From Clostridiales bacterium UBA6330 (GTDB taxonomy: Bacteria > Bacillota > Clostridia > Oscillospirales > CAG-272): a stretch of 7,801 bases of DNA. This document shows positions 1 through 5,536 of the stretch, in pieces (the first letter of the stretch is position 1; each line of letters opens with the position of its first letter). Position numbers and translations under genes: made by a program. Under the pieces are notes generated by a model that saw nothing but the letters and a program-made list of their open reading frames with translations, did no database searches and was not told the DNA's origin. Location of the stretch: assembly GCA_002438075.1 (NCBI GenBank), contig DJSQ01000128.1:1-7801 (forward strand). The letters run 5' to 3'.

Positions 1-14
1 CCCCAAACGACAAA

Positions 15-93
15 AACTTCCCCCATGACCCCGCCACTCTCGAAAAGCGAATCAAATCTTCGCTTCGTAAATGGCGGGGTCATGGGGGAAGTT
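15..93. repeat. 22-bp perfect inverted repeat forming a long hairpin
   Basis: The arms at 15-36 and 72-93 are exact reverse complements over 22 bp, with TGGCGGGGTCAT at the core of the right arm. The 35-nt spacer (37-71) folds further: GCGAA at 47-51 pairs with TTCGC at 59-63, and CGAA at 41-44 pairs with TTCG at 64-67, leaving a two-A bulge. Read on the minus strand, the hairpin is followed by five T (16-12), so it could end transcription coming from the minus-strand gene at 171-686. Its right arm merges with the hairpin repeat at 83-170, so the two may be one composite element. No protein is encoded here. The structure is seen directly; its role is inferred. Confidence 0.85.
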
Positions 94-170
94 CTCGGGA
101 GGTCAGGGAGGTTTGGAGGGTAGGACCCCCTCTCCGAAAGAGGGGGTCCTGCGCCTCCAAGGTCTTTCCC
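83..170 (-). repeat. Dispersed hairpin repeat, copy 1
   Basis: Read on the minus strand, the element starts 1-4 nt after the stop codon of the CD1247-like gene. It opens with AAGACCTTGGAGGCGC (166-151), then a 29-nt hairpin (150-122) with a 12-bp stem and TTCGG loop, then a 22-nt block (121-100), a short variable piece and GAACTTCCCCCA (94-83). An outer stem, TTGGAGG with CCTCCAA (160-154 with 119-113), encloses the hairpin. The second copy at 7716-7801 has identical flanks but a different stem sequence. No T-run follows the hairpin on either strand, so it is not a canonical intrinsic terminator. It could act as a 3' end or mRNA-stability structure, or be a small mobile repeat. Confidence 0.85.
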
Positions 171-686
171 TTACTTCTCCTCAGAAATTTTCTTATAGTC
201 GTCCTCGTCAACGATGCAGCCGAACTTTTCGCCGCAGGCGGGGCAGACCAGATTTTCGGGGTCCAGCTCCTGGTCAAAGCAGACCGTCTCGCCGCAGGAC
301 GGGCAAACGATTTCGTAGTACTCCTCGCCGTCGCAACCGTGGCAGCCCTCGCAGTCACCGTCGCAGTCGTCATCGCCGAGTAAATCGTCGTCATCCTCGT
401 CTTCGTCCGTATCGTCGTAGTCCTCGTCCTCGTCGTCCTCGACACCGAGAAGATTCTCAACACTCTCCAAATCGTCATCCAGCTCCTCTACATAGTCGTT
501 GAGATAGTCCAGATCATCGTCGATTTCGTCAATGTCGTTGCGGACCTTCGCAAGCTCCTGCGCCATTTCACCCGTCAGGTCGAGAAGTGCCGCAATGATC
601 TTGCCCTCTTTCGATTCCTTGTCAAGCTCCAAGCCCTCTGCCAGTCCCTTGAGATAGGAGGCCTTTTCGGTCAGATTCATTTCCAT
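171..686 (-). CDS. CD1247-type N-terminal domain protein with acidic middle and C-terminal zinc ribbon
   Basis: The 171-residue protein has three parts. Residues 1-80 are a predicted helical/coiled-coil N-terminus that begins NLTEKASYLKGLAEGL, matching my memory of the CD1247 N-terminal domain found in Clostridia. Residues 81-107 are almost pure Asp/Glu. The C-terminus is rich in cysteine: Cys108, 112, 115 and 118 form a loose cluster, and CPSC (128-131) with CPAC (148-151) form two knuckles of a probable zinc ribbon. No signal peptide or membrane segment is visible, so it is probably cytoplasmic. The start at 686 is favoured by AAAGGAG (701-695) 8 nt upstream; the in-frame Met3 would be 14 nt away. 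It lies downstream of efp on the same strand, separated by a hairpin. Its molecular function is unknown. Family recognition is from memory; the zinc-ribbon call is from cysteine spacing. Confidence 0.8.
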   Translation of the reverse strand: MEMNLTEKASYLKGLAEGLELDKESKEGKIIAALLDLTGEMAQELAKVRNDIDEIDDDLDYLNDYVEELDDDLESVENLLGVEDDEDEDYDDTDEDEDDDDLLGDDDCDGDCEGCHGCDGEEYYEIVCPSCGETVCFDQELDPENLVCPACGEKFGCIVDEDDYKKISEEK

Positions 687-707
687 TTTGTATGCTCCTT
701 TCGTGTT

Positions 708-739
708 AAAACGGGGGACCGAACAGCGCGGTCCCCCCG
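708..739 (-). terminator. Terminator-like hairpin between efp and the downstream gene
   Basis: Plus-strand GGGGGACC (713-720) pairs with GGTCCCCC (730-737) around a 9-nt loop, and C712 can add a pair with G739 across a bulged C. In the minus direction the stem is followed by TTTT (711-708). It lies 10 nt after the efp stop and 22 nt before the next start codon. The short T-run suggests partial termination, which would lower expression of the downstream gene relative to efp. Confidence 0.6.
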
Positions 740-748
740 AATTTTGTC

Positions 749-1309
749 TTATGCGCGGGACAGATATTCGCCCGTGCGGGTGTCGATTTTCAGGCGGTCG
801 CCAACGTTGATGAACAGCGGGACCTTGATCTCGGCACCGGTCTCAAGCGTTGCGGGCTTGAGGGTGTTGGTTGCGGTGTTGCCCGCGAAGCCGGGATCGG
901 TGTCGGTGACTTCAAGCTCAACGAAAATCGGAGGCTCCACGCCGAACACGTTGCCCTTGTAGGAGATGATTTTGCACATCATTTCTTCCTTGACAAAGCG
1001 GAAGTTGTCGCCAACCTTGTCGTGGGGGATGAGCGTCTCCTCCCATGTTTCGGTGTCCATGAAGTGATACAGGTCACCGTCATCGTAGGAGTACTGCATA
1101 TCCTTTCTTTCAATGTAAGCGTTCTCGAACTTATCGGTGGGGTTGAAGGTCTTTTCGACCACAGCGCCCGTGATGACGTTCTTCAGCTTGGTGCGCACGA
1201 ATGCCGCGCCCTTGCCCGGCTTGACGTGCTGGAACTCAATGACCTGCAGGACGTTGCCCTGACCGTCGTCAAATGTAATTCCGTTTTTGAAATCTCCGGC
1301 TACTACCAT
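749..1309 (-). CDS. efp: Translation elongation factor P
   Basis: EF-P binds the ribosome between the P and E sites and restores peptide-bond formation when ribosomes stall on consecutive prolines. The 186-residue length is normal for the family. Domain I (1-65) carries the tip loop KPGKGAAF with Lys33 at the position modified in many bacteria. Domain II covers roughly 66-127. Domain III (128-186) contains the EF-P signature region 151-171, with KPATLETGAEIKVP and NVGD. No efp-modifying gene (epmA, epmB, ymfI-like) is in the window, so the modification type cannot be told. The ATG at 1309 has GGAGG (1323-1319) 9 nt upstream. The gene is read from a promoter at 1414-1386 and precedes the CD1247-like gene. 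All recognisable family features are intact. Confidence 0.97.
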   Translation of the reverse strand: MVVAGDFKNGITFDDGQGNVLQVIEFQHVKPGKGAAFVRTKLKNVITGAVVEKTFNPTDKFENAYIERKDMQYSYDDGDLYHFMDTETWEETLIPHDKVGDNFRFVKEEMMCKIISYKGNVFGVEPPIFVELEVTDTDPGFAGNTATNTLKPATLETGAEIKVPLFINVGDRLKIDTRTGEYLSRA

Positions 1310-1385
1310 AAATTTTTACCTCCATCCTCTGTGGGAAAGTCAGAATTTGAGCCGGCGGAAATCCCGACTCTGAACATTACATTCT

Positions 1386-1414
1386 ATTTTACACCATTTT
1401 TTCTCTTTTTGCAA
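1386..1414 (-). promoter_or_regulatory. Predicted sigma-A promoter of efp
   Basis: On the minus strand TTGCAA (1414-1409) and TAAAAT (1391-1386) are separated by 17 bp. The -10 matches TATAAT at 5 of 6 positions and the -35 matches TTGACA at 4 of 6. Transcription would start near 1379, giving an untranslated leader of about 70 nt before the efp start. The surrounding 1381-1460 is strongly A/T-rich, as expected of a promoter region. Confidence 0.65.
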
Positions 1415-1485
1415 TAGGTTTTTGCGATTTTTTTATTTTTCTACACAGTTTCTTTTCAAAAATCGCCGCCATAGGATTCGATTTC

Positions 1486-1514
1486 ACCGTCACGCGACCG
1501 TCACAAAACCGTCA
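1486..1514 (+). repeat. Three ACCGTCA direct repeats at 11-bp spacing
   Basis: ACCGTCA begins at 1486, 1497 and 1508, so the period is exactly 11 bp, about one helical turn. The boxes are about 70-125 bp upstream of the predicted xpt start site and in the divergent efp-xpt gap. This layout would suit a regulator binding one DNA face, but no known operator consensus is recognised. Confidence 0.6.
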
Positions 1515-1532
1515 AACAGGGCTGTTTTGTGA
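1501..1532. promoter_or_regulatory. Inverted repeats in the efp-xpt intergenic region
   Basis: TCACAAAAC (1501-1509) is perfectly complementary to GTTTTGTGA (1524-1532) across 14 nt. Inside it lies a second dyad, AAACAG (1514-1519) with CTGTTT (1522-1527) around GG. The dyads overlap the third ACCGTCA box. They could be operator half-sites. A terminator is unlikely because no gene on either strand ends here. Function is inferred only. Confidence 0.4.
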
Positions 1533-1585
1533 AAAGTTCTTAAAAGAAAGCGTCGAAAAGAGGCAGAATTGTTGTGATTTGTCAA

Positions 1586-1614
1586 TTGAAATTCGGGGCG
1601 TTTTGGGGTATAAT
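1586..1614 (+). promoter_or_regulatory. Near-consensus sigma-A promoter of xpt
   Basis: TTGAAA (1586-1591) and a perfect TATAAT (1609-1614) are 17 bp apart. The start site should fall near 1621, leaving a leader of about 44 nt. This is too short for a purine riboswitch, and no purine aptamer motif (CTACC junction, GACTA) is seen between the promoter and the start codon. Confidence 0.8.
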
Positions 1615-1664
1615 GAGTTATACTTTTTCGAGCGTCCCTCTCACGGGGCGGAAAGGAGAGCGGC

Positions 1665-2240
1665 ATGGAGCTTCTGGAACAGCGAATTCGCAAGGACGGA
1701 AAAATCTACGCGGGCGATGTCCTGAAGGTCGACAGCTTTCTCAACCACCAGATGGATGTGGACTTTCTGTCCGCACTCGGAAAAGAATTCTATCATTTGT
1801 TCGCGGATTGCGGTGTAAACAAAATCCTGACCATGGAAGCAAGCGGAATCGGGATTGCCTGTATGACAGCGCAATTTTTTCATTGTCCCGTGGTCTACGC
1901 CAAAAAAGGCAGGTCCTCCAACATGGCGGCGGATGTCTGGCGCTCGCAGGTTCACTCCTATACGCATGGGAGCGACCACGACGTGGTGGTGTCCCGTCAG
2001 TACCTCGGAGAGAACGACCGCGTGCTTCTGATTGACGACTTCCTCGCAAGGGGGAGCGCGGCAATGGCACTGCTCAACATCTGCCGACAGGCGGGAGCAA
2101 AGGTCGTGGGTCTCGGCGTGTGCGTTGAGAAAGCCTACCAGGACGGCGAGAAGCTGTTGCGGGAGGCGGGCGTTCGGGTCGAGGCGCTGGCAAAGGTCAG
2201 CCGCATGACCGAGGACGGAGCGATTGAGTTCGCACACTGA
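1665..2240 (+). CDS. xpt: Xanthine phosphoribosyltransferase
   Basis: This enzyme joins xanthine to PRPP to make XMP, feeding GMP synthesis by salvage in the cytoplasm. The 191-residue protein follows the Bacillus-type Xpt fold along its length: LKVDSFLNHQ at 20-29, a base-binding region with MEASGI at 57-62, and the PRPP-binding motif LLIDDFLARGSA at 121-132 with the paired acidic residues Asp124-Asp125. Length and motifs are normal, with no truncation. The start at 1665 is supported by AAAGGAG (1652-1658) 6 nt upstream. It has its own strong promoter and precedes, on the same strand, a purine-riboswitch-controlled transporter, which fits a purine-salvage role. Adenine phosphoribosyltransferase is the nearest alternative family, but the N-terminal KVDSFLNHQ and overall match favour Xpt. 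Confidence 0.93.
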   Translation: MELLEQRIRKDGKIYAGDVLKVDSFLNHQMDVDFLSALGKEFYHLFADCGVNKILTMEASGIGIACMTAQFFHCPVVYAKKGRSSNMAADVWRSQVHSYTHGSDHDVVVSRQYLGENDRVLLIDDFLARGSAAMALLNICRQAGAKVVGLGVCVEKAYQDGEKLLREAGVRVEALAKVSRMTEDGAIEFAH

Positions 2241-2251
2241 AATTACATAAT
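2224..2251 (+). promoter_or_regulatory. Possible promoter for the riboswitch leader
   Basis: TTGAGT (2224-2229) and CATAAT (2246-2251) are 16 bp apart, matching the consensus at 4 of 6 and 5 of 6 positions. Transcription would begin around 2258, just before the aptamer. The -35 lies inside the end of xpt. Read-through from xpt is an alternative source of transcript, because no terminator is seen after the xpt stop. Confidence 0.4.
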
Positions 2252-2267
2252 TCAAAATTTACGGTCC

Positions 2268-2336
2268 AACCAATATATGCCCGATGAAAATGGCTCGGGT
2301 GTCTCTACCGCACAGCCGGATGTGCGACTATTGGCA
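2268..2336 (+). ncRNA. Purine riboswitch aptamer, guanine class
   Basis: The three-helix layout is visible. P1 pairs CCAAT (2270-2274) with ATTGG (2330-2334). P2 pairs CCCGA (2280-2284) with TCGGG (2295-2299). P3 pairs GCACA (2310-2314) with TGTGC (2321-2325). J2/3 reads TGTCTCTACC (2300-2309), keeping the ligand-contacting U47 and U51 equivalents (2302, 2306). J3/1 reads GACTA (2326-2330), with C at the position that specifies guanine over adenine (2328). L2 keeps ATGG, whose GG (2292-2293) can kiss CC (2316-2317) in L3. L3 is atypical: the usual CCGTAAA is replaced by GCCGGA. The known class binds guanine, hypoxanthine or, in variants, 2'-deoxyguanosine; retention of U51 favours guanine. 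It controls the transporter operon, probably by ligand-induced termination. Confidence 0.88.
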
Positions 2337-2381
2337 GGCTCTTGTTGTCGTTCCCGAATAGGGGGACGGACAGGCTTTGCT

Positions 2382-2419
2382 GACAGACTCCGGCTGACGG
2401 GGTCTGTCTTTCTTTTGTT
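2382..2419 (+). terminator. Intrinsic terminator of the riboswitch expression platform
   Basis: GACAGACTCC (2382-2391) pairs with GGGGTCTGTC (2399-2408) over 10 bp with one G-T wobble and a 7-nt loop, followed by TTTCTTTTGTT (2409-2419). It lies 48 nt after the aptamer and before the lipoprotein gene, the standard arrangement of a transcription-attenuating OFF switch. Confidence 0.85.
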
Positions 2420-2441
2420 ACCAACGAGGTGCGCCTCGGGT
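2420..2441 (+). promoter_or_regulatory. Small hairpin before the lipoprotein ribosome binding site
   Basis: CGAGG (2425-2429) pairs with CCTCG (2434-2438) around TGCG, and ACC (2420-2422) can extend the stem with GGT (2439-2441) across an AA bulge. It lies between the terminator and GGAGG at 2456-2460. It may insulate the binding site or stabilise the 5' end. No ligand-binding motif is seen. Confidence 0.4.
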
Positions 2442-2463
2442 AAAAATATTTTTTTGGAGGAAC

Positions 2464-3723
2464 ATGAATATGTTCAAAAAGGTACTTTCTCTTGTGCTGG
2501 TCATTGCAATGGCGGCAACGGCGGTCTTCGGACTGGTGTCCTGCAACAACAAGGGCAACGGTGATCAAAAGACCGATGAGTCCGGCGAAAACTCCGGAAA
2601 CAAAGACTTCAAGGTTGGCTTTATCTTCCTGCATGACGAGAACTCCACCTACGACAAGAACTTTCTCGATGCTGCAAAGGCTGCTGCAAAGGCTGCCGGT
2701 CTGACGGATTCCCAGATTCTCCTCAAGACCAACATTCCCGAGAGCGTCAAGTGCTATGAGGCTGCCGCAGAGCTTGCCGATGAAGGCTGCAAGCTGATTT
2801 TCGCGGATTCCTTCGGTCATGAGGACCACATCATCCGCGCGGCGGGCGAATTCCCCGATGTCCAGTTCTTCCATGCAACCGGAACCAAGGCGCACACCCT
2901 GAACCTGCCCAACTTCCACAATGCGTTCGCGTCCATCTATGAGGGCAGATACCTCGCCGGCATTGCCGCAGGTATGAAGATTCAGTCGATGATCGATGCG
3001 GGCACCATCACCGCTGACAAGGCAAAGATGGGCTATGTCGGTGCATTCAACTATGCGGAAGTTGTTTCCGGTCTGACCTCCTTCTACCTCGGCGCAAAGT
3101 CGGTCTGCCCCACTGTGACCATGGAAGTGACCTACACCAACTCTTGGTTTGACATTGCGCTGGAGAAGGAAGCCGCACTCAAACTCATTAACGACGGTTG
3201 TGTTCTGATCAGCCAGCACGCAGACTCCGAGGGTGCTCCGAAGGCTTGCGAGGAGAAGAAGGTTCCGAACGTTGCTTACAACATCAGCACCATCTCCATT
3301 GCTCCGAACACCGCGCTGATTTCCTCCAAGATCAACTGGGAGCCTTACATGACCATGATCATCAAGGAGACTATGGCGGGCAGAAAGGTTGACAACGACA
3401 TCTGCTACGGCATCAAGGACGGTGCTGTTGAGCTGACCGAGCTGAATGCTGCGGTTGCCGCTCCCGGCACGCAGGAGAAGATCGACGAGGCTATGGCAAA
3501 GCTGAAGGAAGGCACGCTGAAGGTCTTTGATACCACCACGTTTACCGTTGAGGGCAAGACCCTGACCACCTTCATGGCGGATGTGGACACCGATGAAAAG
3601 TTTACGCCCGATCACGAGGCAATTGTGGACGGCTACTTTGCAGAATCGACCCTCCGCTCCGCTCCGTACTTCTCGCTGATGTACATCGATGGCATCACCG
3701 AGATGAAGGACAGCAAGGACTGA
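2464..3723 (+). CDS. BMP-family nucleoside-binding lipoprotein of an ABC importer
   Basis: This is the extracytoplasmic binding protein that captures substrate, probably purine nucleosides, and hands it to the two permeases. Residues 1-26 are a lipoprotein signal peptide with a basic FKK start, a hydrophobic core and lipobox LVSC; Cys27 would be lipid-anchored. A polar linker (28-48) precedes the BMP/PnrA fold, with KVGFIFLHDENSTYD (50-64), FADSFGHED (113-121), FFHATG (135-140), YEGRYLAGIAAG (159-170), VTYTNSWFD (222-230), QHADSEG (251-257) and a C-terminal PYFSLMYIDG (401-410). At 419 residues it is somewhat long but complete. GGAGG (2456-2460) is only 3 nt from the ATG at 2464 but 9 nt from the in-frame ATG at 2470, so translation may start at the second Met. 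It is controlled by the upstream riboswitch. Substrate identity is inferred from the family and the riboswitch. Confidence 0.92.
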   Translation: MNMFKKVLSLVLVIAMAATAVFGLVSCNNKGNGDQKTDESGENSGNKDFKVGFIFLHDENSTYDKNFLDAAKAAAKAAGLTDSQILLKTNIPESVKCYEAAAELADEGCKLIFADSFGHEDHIIRAAGEFPDVQFFHATGTKAHTLNLPNFHNAFASIYEGRYLAGIAAGMKIQSMIDAGTITADKAKMGYVGAFNYAEVVSGLTSFYLGAKSVCPTVTMEVTYTNSWFDIALEKEAALKLINDGCVLISQHADSEGAPKACEEKKVPNVAYNISTISIAPNTALISSKINWEPYMTMIIKETMAGRKVDNDICYGIKDGAVELTELNAAVAAPGTQEKIDEAMAKLKEGTLKVFDTTTFTVEGKTLTTFMADVDTDEKFTPDHEAIVDGYFAESTLRSAPYFSLMYIDGITEMKDSKD

Positions 3724-3749
3724 TTCCGACGTTGCCGTAACGAACCGAA

Positions 3750-3773
3750 AAGGCGGAGCCTTCGCTCCGCCTT
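3750..3773 (+). terminator. Strong intercistronic hairpin after the lipoprotein gene
   Basis: AAGGCGGAGC (3750-3759) is perfectly complementary to GCTCCGCCTT (3764-3773), a 10-bp stem with a CTTC loop. The following AAGGTGTTTTATT contains only a displaced four-T run, so termination is probably partial at best. Such a stem between a binding-protein gene and its ATPase commonly blocks 3' decay or reduces read-through, which would keep the binding protein in excess over the membrane components. Confidence 0.65.
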
Positions 3774-3814
3774 AAGGTGTTTTATTATAGAGGAAAGAAA
3801 GGATACGCCCACTT

Positions 3815-5536
3815 ATGAAAGATAATCGTGTGGCACTGGAGCTGCGGCATATTACCAAGCGGTTTGGCGACGTGGTTGCGAACCGTGATGTCAGTCTGGA
3901 GGTCCGCAGAGGAGAAATCCTGTCACTGTTGGGAGAGAACGGCAGCGGAAAAACGACCCTGATGAATATGATCTCCGGAATTTATTATCCCGACGAGGGG
4001 CATATTCTGATTGACGGAAAGAATGCAGTCATTTCCTCCCCTCATGATGCGTTTGCATACAAAATCGGCATGATTCATCAGCACTTCAAGCTGGTGGACG
4101 TGTTCACCGCCGCAGAGAACGTTGTGTTGGGTGTCAAGCAAATCGGCGGACTGAATCCGCAGGAAGCGCTTGCACAGGCAGAGGTTGCCTGCCGCCGCGA
4201 GGGACTGGAGATGATTCAAGGGGAGCAGGTCGAGGTCCTGCCCGCAGACGGCAAGCATACGGTCGGTGTCATCAAGGCGCGGTCGGGGGATGAGACCGTG
4301 CGGCTGATTTTCGGTCTGCATTGCAAGGGCGGGTACAGCAAGCGGAGCGCGGTGGAGAGTGTGAGAGCCATCTGCACGCGTTACGGCTTTGAACTGGACC
4401 CGAACAAGAAGATTTACAATATGTCGGTGTCCGAGAAGCAGACGGTGGAAATCGTCAAGGTGCTCTACCGCGGCGCGGACATCCTGATTCTGGACGAGCC
4501 GACCGCCGTGCTGACCCCGCAGGAGACCGAAAAGCTGTTTGCGGTCCTGCGTCGGATGCGCGATGACGGCAAGGCAATCATCATCATCACGCACAAGCTG
4601 CACGAGGTGATGGCGATTTCCGACCGCGTGTCGGTCCTGCGCAAGGGAAGCTACATCGGCACGGTCCGCACCGCGGAGACCAACGAGGCGGAGCTGACCG
4701 AAATGATGGTTGGCAAACGGGTCAGCCTGAACATCGAGCGCACCGAGCCGCGTGACCCGCAGGTCCGTCTGGCGGTGCACGACATCAGCAGTGTCAGCCC
4801 CGATGGGGTGCAGGTGCTGGACCATGTGTCGTTTGAAGCGCGGAGCGGGGAAATCCTCGGCATCGCGGGCATTGCAGGGAGCGGTCAGCGCGAGCTGTTG
4901 GAATCCATCGCGGGGCTTTACGCACCCGACAGCGGGGAGATCCTTTACAACGACCCCAAGGACGGCGAAACGGTGGACCTGCGCCGCAAGACCCCGATTC
5001 AGATTCGTGAGCTGGGCGTGCGGCTTTCGTTCGTCCCCGAGGACCGTCTCGGCATGGGCTTGGTCGGAAACATGAGCATTGTGGACAACATGATGCTCCG
5101 CAGCTATCGGGCGGGCACGGGTGCATTTCTGCATCGGACCGCGCCGAAGAATCTGGCGGGGGAGATCATCCGCCAGCTGGAGGTCGTCACCCCGAGCGAC
5201 AGGACACCGGTCCGTCGGCTGTCGGGCGGAAACGTGCAAAAGGTGCTGGTCGGGCGCGAAATCGCGGCGGCACCCACGGTTCTGATGGCGGCTTACCCCG
5301 TGCGCGGGTTGGATATCAACTCTTCGTACATGATTTACAATCTGCTGAACAAGCAGAAGGAAAGCGGCGTTGCGGTCATCTTCGTCGGCGAGGACCTCGA
5401 TGTGCTGTTGGAGCTGTGTGACAGAATTATGGTCATCAGCGGCGGGCGCGTGGCGGGCATTCTCGACGGCAGGACCGCAAAGAAGGATGAGGTCGGTCTG
5501 CTGATGACCGGAACAGAGGGAGGAAAAGCGCAATGA
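3815..5536 (+). CDS. Double-domain ABC transporter ATPase, nucleoside (NupO-like)
   Basis: This protein carries both ATPase domains that power the importer on the cytoplasmic face of the membrane. Domain 1 has Walker A GENGSGKT (40-47), Q-loop MIHQHF (86-91), signature MSVSEKQ (203-209), Walker B ILILDEPT (223-230) and switch His260. Domain 2 has a degenerate Walker A GIAGSGQ (352-358, Gln for Lys), signature LSGGN (469-473), a Walker B lacking the acidic pair (LMAAYP, 490-495) and no switch His (VGEDLD). This matches the one-active, one-degenerate pattern of the family. At 573 residues it is longer than the usual 500-520, because of about 55 extra residues within 113-173. A GGA-type binding site (AAAGGA, 3798-3803) lies 11 nt before the ATG. 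The gene ends in an ATGA overlap with the first permease. Older databases label such proteins heme or sugar transport ATPases; the neighbours argue for nucleosides. Confidence 0.93.
   Translation: MKDNRVALELRHITKRFGDVVANRDVSLEVRRGEILSLLGENGSGKTTLMNMISGIYYPDEGHILIDGKNAVISSPHDAFAYKIGMIHQHFKLVDVFTAAENVVLGVKQIGGLNPQEALAQAEVACRREGLEMIQGEQVEVLPADGKHTVGVIKARSGDETVRLIFGLHCKGGYSKRSAVESVRAICTRYGFELDPNKKIYNMSVSEKQTVEIVKVLYRGADILILDEPTAVLTPQETEKLFAVLRRMRDDGKAIIIITHKLHEVMAISDRVSVLRKGSYIGTVRTAETNEAELTEMMVGKRVSLNIERTEPRDPQVRLAVHDISSVSPDGVQVLDHVSFEARSGEILGIAGIAGSGQRELLESIAGLYAPDSGEILYNDPKDGETVDLRRKTPIQIRELGVRLSFVPEDRLGMGLVGNMSIVDNMMLRSYRAGTGAFLHRTAPKNLAGEIIRQLEVVTPSDRTPVRRLSGGNVQKVLVGREIAAAPTVLMAAYPVRGLDINSSYMIYNLLNKQKESGVAVIFVGEDLDVLLELCDRIMVISGGRVAGILDGRTAKKDEVGLLMTGTEGGKAQ

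Noticed and set aside
122..150. Classical intrinsic terminator
   Set aside because: The stem is strong, but no T-run follows on either strand, so only a terminator-like or stabilising role is kept.
15..168. CRISPR array or toxin-antitoxin-like small RNA locus
   Set aside because: There are no regularly spaced direct repeats with unique spacers. The structure is an inverted repeat plus hairpin with a second copy elsewhere in the window.
71..502. Plus-strand arginine-rich open frame over the CD1247-like gene and repeat
   Set aside because: Its Arg/Ser/Pro composition is the complement of Asp/Glu codons in the real minus-strand gene, and its start lies in the palindrome without a ribosome binding site.
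2268..2336. Adenine-class purine riboswitch
   Set aside because: The J3/1 segment reads GACTA; the adenine class has T at the discriminating position (GATTA).
2305..3615. Long open frame on the minus strand opposite the BMP lipoprotein gene (436 codons)
   Set aside because: It is antisense to a clearly recognised gene, has no family resemblance, and its His/Arg/Val-rich composition is what GC-biased codons give on the opposite strand.
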